Below are positions 9,184 through 17,237 of a stretch of 64,000 bases of DNA, in pieces. The notes beneath the pieces were generated by a model. The model searched no databases, was not told the origin of the DNA, and worked only from the letters and a program-made list of their open reading frames with translations. The translations under genes and the position numbers were made by a program. Origin of the DNA: CAIXSC01 sp046349935 (GTDB lineage Bacteria > Planctomycetota > Planctomycetia > Pirellulales > Pirellulaceae); NCBI GenBank assembly GCA_046349935.1, contig JAXMBK010000007.1:1-64000 (forward strand), written 5' to 3'. Each line of letters begins with the position of its first letter. Within the stretch, counting starts at the first letter, position 1.

Positions 9184-9212
9184 ACCCGGCTTGGAGACAG
9201 GCCGGGTTTCTT
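9184..9212 (+). terminator. Rho-independent terminator after rplI
   Basis: ACCCGGC (9184-9190) and GCCGGGT (9201-9207) form a 7-bp GC-rich stem with a 10-base loop. It is followed by TTCTTC. It lies 65 bases after the rplI stop and before dnaB. Confidence 0.55.
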
Positions 9213-9245
9213 CGTCCTTGGACGTCACTGCATGGAGGTCGCCCC

Positions 9246-10706
9246 GTGTCGACGTTTCGCCGCTCTGATCGCAACGACTCGCGCCGCCAACCGCCCGTGC
9301 CGACGGCCGAACTGTTCGACCGTCAGCCCCCGTTCGATCTCGACGCCGAAGCCGGGGTGCTCGGCAGCATGATGCTGCTGCCCGACGTCATCGACGACGT
9401 GGCGCTCATCTTGCGCCCCGACGACTTCTACGACGACGCCCACCGCCGCCTCTTCACGCAGATGCTCGCCATGCATGACGCCGGGGCGAAGGTCGATCCG
9501 GTGCTGTTGGCGGATCGCTTGAACACGGCCGGCGAGTACGAATTGGTGGGCGGCGCGGCGTTCCTGACCAAAATCTTCCACGCCGTCCCCAATGCGGCTC
9601 ACGCGACTTACTATGCGAACATCGTGCGAGCGAAAGCCACCTTCCGCTCGCTGATCACCGCCAGCACGGAAATTTTGCGCGAAGCGTACGACGAGACGCT
9701 CGAGCCGAAACAGCTGTTGAGTTCCGCGGAACAAAAGATCTTCTCGATCCTCGACAACCGAGGTTCGAATACGATCACCAGCATCAGCGAAGTGCTGCAC
9801 CAAGCGATGGACCGGATGGAGGCGCGGCTGCGGGGCGAACATACGACCGGCGGCGTTGAAACGGGCTTCTCGGAACTCGATGGACTCACCGGCGGCCTCC
9901 ACAACTCGGAACTCATCATCCTCGCCGCCCGTCCCTCGATGGGCAAAACGGCGTTTGCGATGAACATCGCCGAGTACGCGGCGTTCACGCAGCACGCGCC
10001 AGTGCTGTTCGTGAGCTTGGAAATGTCGGGCATCGAATTGGCCGACCGTATGCTCTGCAGCGTCGCGCGAGTGAACGGCCATCGGTTGCGCAACGGCACG
10101 ATCTCGAAAGAAGATCGTCAACGGTTGGTGGAGACGGCGGCCCGTATTTCAACGGGGCCGTTGTTCGTCGACGATTCGCCCAGCCGCACGGTGACCGAAA
10201 TCGCCGCGGCCGCGCGCCGCATTCGCCGCCGCGAAGGCGGACTGGGCTTGATCGTCATCGACTACTTGCAGCTCATCGAGCCCGATAATCCGAAAGACCC
10301 GCGACAAGAACAGGTCGCACGAATCGCGCGTCGTTTGAAAGGGCTGGCGCGCGAAATGACCGTCCCGGTGCTCTGCTTGGCGCAGCTGAATCGGCAGGCT
10401 GAAGATTCGAAAGATCACATCCCCAAACTGAGCCACCTGCGCGAATCGGGCGCGATCGAACAAGACGCGGACGTGGTGATGTTCGTGCACCGCGAAGAGT
10501 ACTATCACCGGGGCGAAGACCGCGACGCGTATGCGGGCCAAGCGGAAATCATCTTGGCCAAGCAGCGGAACGGTCCGGTCGGCCAGATCATGTTGCGCTG
10601 GGAAAAGGACTTCACCCGCTTCGAAGATCGCGCCCCCGACCGCCTCCAGGAATTCGACAATTTCAACGACTACCAGTCGGACGCCCCGCCGCAGAATTTC
10701 ATGTAA
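9246..10706 (+). CDS. dnaB: Replicative DNA helicase DnaB
   Basis: DnaB is the hexameric helicase that unwinds DNA at the fork. The 486-residue protein has the N-terminal helical domain (FDLDAEAGVLGSMMLLPDVI) and the RecA-like core with Walker A in ARPSMGKTAFA near residue 230, the SLEMSGIELADRML segment, and Walker B in GLIVIDYLQLI. LAQLNRQAE and HLRESGAIEQDADVVMFVHR are further DnaB signatures. The start is GTG at 9246, preceded by GGAGG at about 9234. There is no intein. Confidence 0.97.
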   Translation: MSTFRRSDRNDSRRQPPVPTAELFDRQPPFDLDAEAGVLGSMMLLPDVIDDVALILRPDDFYDDAHRRLFTQMLAMHDAGAKVDPVLLADRLNTAGEYELVGGAAFLTKIFHAVPNAAHATYYANIVRAKATFRSLITASTEILREAYDETLEPKQLLSSAEQKIFSILDNRGSNTITSISEVLHQAMDRMEARLRGEHTTGGVETGFSELDGLTGGLHNSELIILAARPSMGKTAFAMNIAEYAAFTQHAPVLFVSLEMSGIELADRMLCSVARVNGHRLRNGTISKEDRQRLVETAARISTGPLFVDDSPSRTVTEIAAAARRIRRREGGLGLIVIDYLQLIEPDNPKDPRQEQVARIARRLKGLAREMTVPVLCLAQLNRQAEDSKDHIPKLSHLRESGAIEQDADVVMFVHREEYYHRGEDRDAYAGQAEIILAKQRNGPVGQIMLRWEKDFTRFEDRAPDRLQEFDNFNDYQSDAPPQNFM

Positions 10707-10734
10707 GCGTCGTCGCCCCTACAAGATTCTTGCT

Positions 10735-10806
10735 CCCTTCTCCCCGTCGGGACGACGGGGAGAAGGGTCGGGGATGAGGGGGTCACAGGCTAGAAGCCTG
10801 TGCTAC
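10735..10806. repeat. Composite intergenic cassette: long hairpin plus family A palindrome
   Basis: A perfect 14-bp stem, CCCTTCTCCCCGTC, with a 5-base loop, spans 10735-10767. It is followed by GGGGATGAGGG and then by a family A palindrome with CTAC (10784-10806). The cassette lies between the convergent dnaB and FG-GAP genes and may act as a bidirectional terminator, although no T tract follows. The same composite occurs at 17013-17108. Confidence 0.7.
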
Positions 10807-10853
10807 GGTCGGCGTCGCGACGGGGCAGGGGGAGAGAATCGCCCCCGGCCCCG

Positions 10854-12161
10854 CTACTTCAGCGGTTTCGGCTGGTGCTTGGCGAATTCTTCCGCCGAGA
10901 CTTCCTTCGTCTCTTGGATGAAGACGAATTGGCCCTTCTTGTTGCCGACGAGCACGTCCGGCTTGCCGTCGCCCGATACGTCGGCGGCGATCACTTGCGT
11001 GCCGACGCCCGAGTCGTTGTCGACCTGATAGGGAATGAAATCGACCGACTTGTCGGCGTTGCGGACCGTCTTGAACCAGTACACGACCGCCGGAGCATCG
11101 GGTTCAGCGTCCCCCTTCGGGCCGTGCGCCCAGTAGCGTTTGCCCGTCACGATGTCCTTCACGCCGTCGCCGTCCATATCGACCAAGTCGATGGCATGCA
11201 GCTGCGAGAACTTGACGCCGTAGCGATTCTCTTGGGGCGTTGCGCCGGTGATCAAGTGCTTCACAAACTGCGGCTGGCCGGCGCCGTCTTTTTTCTGTTC
11301 GAACCAAGCGAGACCGAAACCATGCGCCTGCAGGCTCGTGATCACGTCGTTATCCCCGTCGCCGTCGACGTCGTAGACGTGCATCTGTGCGCCGCCGCCG
11401 CCGAAATCGACCTGGTGCGTCTGCCACGGTTCGCTCGCCTTCTCGCCGACCGGTTGCTCCCACCAGCCTTCGCGCAAGAGGTAATCGGGCCGGCCGTCGC
11501 CGTTCACGTCGCCGATGCCCAGGCCGTGCGTATACATGCCCCAGCCGCCCTTGGACGAAATCGGCTGAAAACGCCACGGTCCTTTCGGATCCGCCCAGTT
11601 CACCGCCACGTATCCAAGCACGCCGTCCGTATGGCAGATGATTTCCGGCTTCCCATCGCCGGTAATGTCGCCGAATCCGGGCGACTCGTTGTCGACCTTA
11701 TGGAACGCCAAATGCTGCGTCCAAGCGCCCCCTTTCGCGGCCGGATTCTCGTACCAATACGATTCCTTGCCCGGCCAGCCGATCACCAGAATGTCGGTCC
11801 AGCCATCGCCGGTGAAGTCGTACGCAAACATCAAAAACGCGTTGGAATAGCTGTTCGGATCGAACTCCTTGGCCGGGAAATACTCGACGCGTTGCTGGAA
11901 GTCGGGGCCCTTGTAGTAATAGGGGCCGGCGGCGACGTCCATCTTGCCGTCGTGGTCAAAGTCGCCGTAGTACATGCCTTCGCTGTAGAACTTGTCGGTC
12001 AACTTGATCTTCTTGAACGTCCGCAGTACGTGCTTGCCTTCTTGCGCTCGAGCCGCCTCGATCGACATCGCGCCCGTCACGGCGAGCGCCGCCAAACAGC
12101 CTGACAGCCATTGCAGCCCTCCGCGGCCTCGTCCCTTCGCCCCGTTTCCACCAGCCTTCAT
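10854..12161 (-). CDS. Exported FG-GAP/VCBS repeat protein
   Basis: This 435-residue protein has a long N-region, a hydrophobic core (LSGCLAALAVTGAMSIEA) and a likely signal peptidase site at ARAQ-EG. The mature part is made of FG-GAP/VCBS-like blades with calcium-binding loops such as DFDHDGKMD, DFTGDGWTD, DITGDGKPE, DVNGDGRPD, DVDGDGDND, DMDGDGVKD and DVSGDGKPD. This pattern indicates a seven-bladed beta-propeller outside the cytoplasm. Such proteins are frequent in planctomycetes and are often annotated only as repeat proteins. No catalytic motif is visible and its partner is unknown. Confidence 0.85.
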   Translation of the reverse strand: MKAGGNGAKGRGRGGLQWLSGCLAALAVTGAMSIEAARAQEGKHVLRTFKKIKLTDKFYSEGMYYGDFDHDGKMDVAAGPYYYKGPDFQQRVEYFPAKEFDPNSYSNAFLMFAYDFTGDGWTDILVIGWPGKESYWYENPAAKGGAWTQHLAFHKVDNESPGFGDITGDGKPEIICHTDGVLGYVAVNWADPKGPWRFQPISSKGGWGMYTHGLGIGDVNGDGRPDYLLREGWWEQPVGEKASEPWQTHQVDFGGGGAQMHVYDVDGDGDNDVITSLQAHGFGLAWFEQKKDGAGQPQFVKHLITGATPQENRYGVKFSQLHAIDLVDMDGDGVKDIVTGKRYWAHGPKGDAEPDAPAVVYWFKTVRNADKSVDFIPYQVDNDSGVGTQVIAADVSGDGKPDVLVGNKKGQFVFIQETKEVSAEEFAKHQPKPLK

Positions 12162-12381
12162 GTGCGTGCCTCGTAATCCCGAGTGTGATGACTCTGCCTG
12201 GAACTTCCGCGCACCTTAGCCGACGCAGCGCGCGGCCGCAAGCGTTCCCGCAGCGCGCGGTTGCGACCGCTGCGCTGGGCCGGGTTGGGGTTTTCTGCGC
12301 CGAGACGGTATCATGACACGCGTCGCAAACCGTCGGCGGACGGCGTTCCAACCCACCTCGCGATCTACCACCCACCCTCCC

Positions 12382-15300
12382 ATGCCCAACACGCCTGTCT
12401 TTATCGCGCGTCTGGCGCTGGTCGCTTTATCGACATGGCTTGCCATGCTGTTCGCACCTGCCGCCTTCAAGCCGCCCCGACTGCGAGCGGACGACCAAGT
12501 ACAGTTCCAGCGCGACATCCGGCCGCTTTTGCAAAAGCACTGCGCAGCGTGCCACGGCCCCGAGATGCAAGAGGGCGGCTTGCGGCTCGACCTGCGCACT
12601 CCCGCGCTCCGCGGCGGCGACAATGGACCGGTCCTTAAGCCGGGCGATCTTGACAGCGAGTTGCTCCGGCGCGTCGCGAGCGACGACAAAGACGAGTTCA
12701 TGCCGCCCAAGGGGGAACGGCTAATGGCGGCAGAGATCGACATTCTGCGCCGCTGGATCAAGCAAGGCGCCGACTGGCCTGAAACGGACGCCGATCGCAA
12801 GGCGGTGCACGATCCGAAACTCGACCACTGGGCCTGGAAACCGCTCGTGCGCCCCGCCGTCCCGACGCCTTCCGGCTCGGGCGCGACAGGCGCCGCGGCG
12901 ATCGACGCCTTCATCGACGCCAAGTTGGCCGAGCGACAGTGGCAGCGTTCTCCTGCGGCCGACCGGCGCACGCTAGCGCGCCGAGTCGCCTTCGATCTGA
13001 CCGGCCTGCCGCTCGCGCCCGAGGAACTCGAACGCTTCGCAACCGACGACGCGCCGCAAGCGTACGCCCAACTGATCGACCGGCTGCTCGATTCGCCCGC
13101 TTACGGCGAACGTTGGGCTCGCCATTGGCTCGACGTCGTCCATTACGGCGACACGCACGGCTACGACAAGGACAAACTGCGTCCCAACGCCTGGCCCTAT
13201 CGCGACTATGTGATCCGTGCACTGAACGAAGATCGTCCGTACGCCCGCTTCATCGCCGAACAGGTGGCGGGGGACGTGCTGTATCCAGGGACGCGCGACG
13301 GCATCGAGGCGCTGGGGTTCATCTCGGCCGGGCCGTGGGACTTTATCGGGCACGCCGAGGTGCCCGAGTCGAAGATCGACGGCAAGATCGCCAGGCATCT
13401 CGACCGCGACGACATGGTCGCCAACACGATCGGCACGTTTTGCAGCGTGACGATTCATTGCGCTCAGTGCCACAACCACAAGTTTGATCCGTTCACGCAA
13501 GAGGACTACTACAGCTTGCAGGCGGTGTTCGCGGCGGTCGATCGAGCCGATCGCACGTACTACCCCGACGCGGCCGCCGCTCAGCAATTCGCCCGCTGGA
13601 CCGACGAAAAGCGCCGCCGCACCGACCACTTCACGACGCTCGACAAACAACTGCGCGACAGCGCCGGTCCGCCGCTCGCCGAGCTCGAAACGCGCATCGC
13701 AGCCGCCAAGAAATCGTCGCGCGGCAATGCACATCCTGAGTTCGGCTATCACAGCCAAATCGCCGCGACGCCCGGCGACGCCAAATGGGTGCAACTTGAT
13801 CTGGGCCGATCCCGATCGCTGCGACGCGTGGTCGTGCGTCCCTGCTACGACGACTTCAACCAGATCGGCGCCGGCTTCGGCTTCCCGCCGCGCTACCGCG
13901 TCGAACTCAGCGACTCCCCCGACTTTCCTACCGGCGCGACCCAAACCATCGCCTCGTTCGTCGATCAAGATGTCCCCAATCCGGGCACGGCCGCTCAGAC
14001 ATTTCCCGTCGACAACCTGGCAGGTCGCTACCTCCGCATCACCGCGACCAAGCTCGCACCGCGCCAAAACGACTATATCTTCGCCCTCGCGGAACTCGAA
14101 GCGTACGACGACGCCGGCGTCAACGTCGCTCGACAAGCGACCGTCGCAGCGCTCGACTCGATCGAAGCCGGCCCGCGTTGGCGCAAGTCGAACCTCGTCG
14201 ACGGCCTCGCGCCGCACGAAGATGAAAGCGCCAAACTGCCCGAACTGCTAGCGACGCGCGACCAACTGCTCCGTGCGGCCGCCGACGCTCCAACCTACGC
14301 CGCCTGGGATGCCGCTCGCGCGGCCGTCGACGAGGCGGAGGCAGAACTCAAGAAGCTGCCCCCGCCCAGCGTGGCCTATGTGGGGACCGTGCATCACGGC
14401 AGCGGCGCGTTCTCTGGCACCGGTGCGACGGGCGGCAAGCCGCGCCCGATCCACATTCTCAGCCGCGGCAATGTCCTGCAGCCGGGACGCGAAGTGGGCC
14501 CCGGCGCCATTTCGGCGCTAGCACCGCTGCACGGTCGGTTCGACCTGCCCGCCGATCATCGCGAGGGGGAACGTCGAGCGGCGTTGGCCAAGTGGCTGGC
14601 GGACCCTCAGAATCCGCTCACGTGGCGCAGCATCGTGAATCGCGTCTGGCAGTATCACTTCGGCCGTGGGATTGTGGAAACAAGCAACGATTTCGGACGC
14701 ATGGGCGCGACGCCGACTCACCCCGAGCTGCTGGATTGGCTGGCCTGCGAGTTCCGCGACGGCGGCGGGTCGCTCAAACAACTGCATCGCTTGATTTGTC
14801 TCAGTGAAACGTATCGGCAGTCGAGCGCTCCGCTTGATTCGCCCGCGGTGCGCAGCGCCGCGGCCGGCGACGCCGAGAATCGGTTGCTGTGGCGTCAGAA
14901 CCGCCGCAAGCTGGAAGCCGAAGCAGTCCACGACGCAGTGCTCGCCGTCAGCGGGAAGCTTGACTCGCGCATGGGCGGCCCCGGCTACCAGGACTTCGTG
15001 ATCGAGCATCCCGAGCACTCGCCGCACTACCAATACCATCTGGCCGACCCCAATGATCCGCGGACCTGGCGCCGGTCGGTCTACCGCTTCATCGTCCGCT
15101 CGCAGACGCAGCCATTCATGACGTCGCTCGACTGCGCCGATCCGTCGATGCGAGTGGAGAAGCGTAACGAGAGCGTCTCGCCCATCCAAGCGCTCGCACT
15201 GTTGAACAATGGCTTCATGGTCGTGCAGGCACGCTATTTTGCAGAACGAGTGGAAAAGGAAGCGGGCAGCGAGCCGCCGCGGCAGGTCGCACGCGCCGTG

Positions 15301-15429
15301 CAACTGGCGTTCGGCCGCTTACCGACCGACGAGGAAACGACGGCGCTCGTCGCGTTCGTCCGCGAACATGGGCTGGCGAACGCCTGCCGAGTGCTATTGA
15401 ACGCCAACGAATTCACGTTTGTCGATTAA
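12382..15429 (+). CDS. Planctomycete cytochrome C (PSC1) DUF1549/DUF1553 protein
   Basis: This exported protein of about 1015 residues starts with a signal anchor (VFIARLALVALSTWLAMLFA). A PSC1-type cytochrome c domain follows, with the haem site CAACH near residue 54. DUF1549 comes next, with the typical WARHWLDVVHYGDTHGYDKD segment and a CSVTIHCAQCHNHKFDP motif. A discoidin-like insertion (WVQLDLGRSRSLRRVVVRP) precedes DUF1553 at the C-terminus (NRVWQYHFGRGIVET, RNESVSPIQALALLNN). These proteins are nearly restricted to planctomycetes and relatives and usually pair with a DUF1501 protein, as here, 13 bases downstream. An oxidative or electron-transfer role is inferred. An ATG at 12313 in frame would add 23 non-hydrophobic residues. 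Confidence 0.9.
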   Translation: MPNTPVFIARLALVALSTWLAMLFAPAAFKPPRLRADDQVQFQRDIRPLLQKHCAACHGPEMQEGGLRLDLRTPALRGGDNGPVLKPGDLDSELLRRVASDDKDEFMPPKGERLMAAEIDILRRWIKQGADWPETDADRKAVHDPKLDHWAWKPLVRPAVPTPSGSGATGAAAIDAFIDAKLAERQWQRSPAADRRTLARRVAFDLTGLPLAPEELERFATDDAPQAYAQLIDRLLDSPAYGERWARHWLDVVHYGDTHGYDKDKLRPNAWPYRDYVIRALNEDRPYARFIAEQVAGDVLYPGTRDGIEALGFISAGPWDFIGHAEVPESKIDGKIARHLDRDDMVANTIGTFCSVTIHCAQCHNHKFDPFTQEDYYSLQAVFAAVDRADRTYYPDAAAAQQFARWTDEKRRRTDHFTTLDKQLRDSAGPPLAELETRIAAAKKSSRGNAHPEFGYHSQIAATPGDAKWVQLDLGRSRSLRRVVVRPCYDDFNQIGAGFGFPPRYRVELSDSPDFPTGATQTIASFVDQDVPNPGTAAQTFPVDNLAGRYLRITATKLAPRQNDYIFALAELEAYDDAGVNVARQATVAALDSIEAGPRWRKSNLVDGLAPHEDESAKLPELLATRDQLLRAAADAPTYAAWDAARAAVDEAEAELKKLPPPSVAYVGTVHHGSGAFSGTGATGGKPRPIHILSRGNVLQPGREVGPGAISALAPLHGRFDLPADHREGERRAALAKWLADPQNPLTWRSIVNRVWQYHFGRGIVETSNDFGRMGATPTHPELLDWLACEFRDGGGSLKQLHRLICLSETYRQSSAPLDSPAVRSAAAGDAENRLLWRQNRRKLEAEAVHDAVLAVSGKLDSRMGGPGYQDFVIEHPEHSPHYQYHLADPNDPRTWRRSVYRFIVRSQTQPFMTSLDCADPSMRVEKRNESVSPIQALALLNNGFMVVQARYFAERVEKEAGSEPPRQVARAVQLAFGRLPTDEETTALVAFVREHGLANACRVLLNANEFTFVD

Positions 15430-15442
15430 GGGGAGCGAACTG

Positions 15443-16996
15443 ATGTTCATTCGACGATCGCATACGGACGACTCCCCGCGCATCGACTCGCCTAGCTCCG
15501 AATTCGGCGCTGGCCGACCGTTCGACCGCCGCCGTTTCCTGAACAGTGCCGGCCACGGCTTCGGCTCGCTCGCATTGGCTGCATTGCTGGGCCGCGAGTC
15601 TTCGGCGGCCGATGCGGATGCGCCCACGGCGCCGAATCGTCCGGCCGTCCATCCGGCCGTCATGTATCCCGCCAAGGCGAAGCGGGTCGTGCAGTTGTTT
15701 ATGGCCGGCGCGGCCAGCCACATCGACTTGTTCGACTTCAAGCCCGAGTTGGTGAAGCACCATGGCAAGCCGAGCGACTTCGGCGAGCACGTGGAGGCGT
15801 TTCAAAACGGGCTGGGGCCGTGGCTCAAGCCGGTCTGGGATTTCAAACCGTACGGGCAGTGCGGCAAGCTGCTGAGCGACGTCGTCGCGCCGCTCGGCGC
15901 GGTCGCCGACGAACTGGCGTTCGTCCACAACGTGGTCGGCAAGACAGGAGTCCACTCGCAGGGGACGTTCTTGCAGACCACCGGTTTTCAACTCCCCGGT
16001 TTTCCCGGCATGGGATGCTGGGTGAGCTACGCGCTGGGGTCGATGAACGACAATCTGCCGACGTTCGTCGTGCTGCCCGACCATCGCGGACTGGCGTCGA
16101 ACGGTGTGAAGAACTGGGACTCGGCGTTTCTGCCGTCGCAGCACACGGGGACCGTGATCTATCCGGGCGCCGAATCGCCGATCGCCGACCTCTTCCCGCA
16201 TCGCAGTGCGCAGTATGTGACGAACCGTACGGAGTCGGCGTCGCACGATCTACTCGCGCAGCTCAACCGGCGGCACGCGGCGAGTCGCGAGGGGGACCAG
16301 CGGCTGGACGCGCGGATTCGCAGCTACGAGTTGGCCGCGCGGATGCAGCTCGCCGCCCCCGAGGCGCTCGATGTGCGCGACGAACCCGAGCACATCTTGA
16401 AGCTGTATGGACTCGATCACATTCCCGACGCGTGGCCGAAGGAGATCAACGCCGCGGAAGAAACCGCGCATTTTTCCAAGAAGTGTTTGGCCGCGCGGCG
16501 GTTGCTCGAGCGCGGCGTGCGGTTCGTGCAGATCTGGAGCGGCAACGACAACGGCTTCCCGCGCCGGAATTGGGACTCGCACGAGGATATTGAGCGCGAT
16601 CACGGCCCTTTGTCGCTCGGCATGGCCCGCGGCGCCGCAGCCCTCATCCAAGACCTCAAACAGCGCGGCATGCTCGACGATACGCTCATCCTATGGACTA
16701 CCGAGTTCGGCCGCATGCCTTCGTCGCAAGGAGGAAAGGGGCGAGATCACAATCCGTATGTGTTCACCAACTGGCTGTGCGGCGGCGGCATCAAGGGCGG
16801 CGTCACCGTCGGCGAAAGCGACCAGTGGGGCTACAAGCCCCTGAATCGTTTCCAACCCACCACCGTCTACGACCTGCACGCCACCATCCTGCGTCTCTTG
16901 GGCATCGAACACACGAAGCTCACCTGGCGCAACAACGGCATCGACCGCCGCCTCACCGACGTCCACGGCCACGTGATCGACGGCCTGATCGCCTAG
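15443..16996 (+). CDS. Tat-exported DUF1501 family protein
   Basis: This 517-residue protein belongs to the sulfatase-like DUF1501 family. It has a twin-arginine signal, FDRRRFLNSAGHGFGSLALA, so it is exported folded. Conserved segments include GAASHIDLFDFKPEL, the HSQGTFLQTTGF region, ILWTTEFGRMPSSQGGKGRDHNP and a C-terminal RRLTDVHGHVI. I chose the ATG at 15443 because GGGGAG precedes it and it begins just before the Tat motif. It is translationally close to the DUF1549/DUF1553 gene, the usual pairing. The biochemical activity of the pair has not been settled as far as I know. Confidence 0.9.
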   Translation: MFIRRSHTDDSPRIDSPSSEFGAGRPFDRRRFLNSAGHGFGSLALAALLGRESSAADADAPTAPNRPAVHPAVMYPAKAKRVVQLFMAGAASHIDLFDFKPELVKHHGKPSDFGEHVEAFQNGLGPWLKPVWDFKPYGQCGKLLSDVVAPLGAVADELAFVHNVVGKTGVHSQGTFLQTTGFQLPGFPGMGCWVSYALGSMNDNLPTFVVLPDHRGLASNGVKNWDSAFLPSQHTGTVIYPGAESPIADLFPHRSAQYVTNRTESASHDLLAQLNRRHAASREGDQRLDARIRSYELAARMQLAAPEALDVRDEPEHILKLYGLDHIPDAWPKEINAAEETAHFSKKCLAARRLLERGVRFVQIWSGNDNGFPRRNWDSHEDIERDHGPLSLGMARGAAALIQDLKQRGMLDDTLILWTTEFGRMPSSQGGKGRDHNPYVFTNWLCGGGIKGGVTVGESDQWGYKPLNRFQPTTVYDLHATILRLLGIEHTKLTWRNNGIDRRLTDVHGHVIDGLIA

Positions 16997-17012
16997 GGAC
17001 GCCCGTATGGCT

Positions 17013-17160
17013 CCCTTCTCCCCGCCGAGGCGGGGAGAAGGGCAGGGGATGAGGGGCTGAGGGGCTGGGGCTGGGGATGAGGGATCACAGGCTGGAAGCC
17101 TGTGCTACGGGCGGGTTGGCGTCGGGGAAGGGATGGCTGCGTTGGATCGCGGAGCGATCC
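17013..17160. repeat. Second composite hairpin/palindrome cassette plus family D palindrome
   Basis: A perfect 14-bp stem, CCCTTCTCCCCGCC, with a 2-base loop, spans 17013-17042. G-rich repeats (GGGGATGAGGG) follow, then a family A palindrome with CTAC (17086-17108). A further palindrome, TTGGATCGCGGAGCGATCC, lies at 17141-17160 and is shared with 48031 and 48154. The stretch between the DUF1501 gene and the next start (17238) holds nothing else I can support. Confidence 0.7.
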
Positions 17161-17237
17161 GCGGCGATGTTGCTTGCGGCTCGGCGCACGGTTATTTTGA
17201 GCCCCCTTTGATTCATTACTCGGATGGTTCGTCAGCT

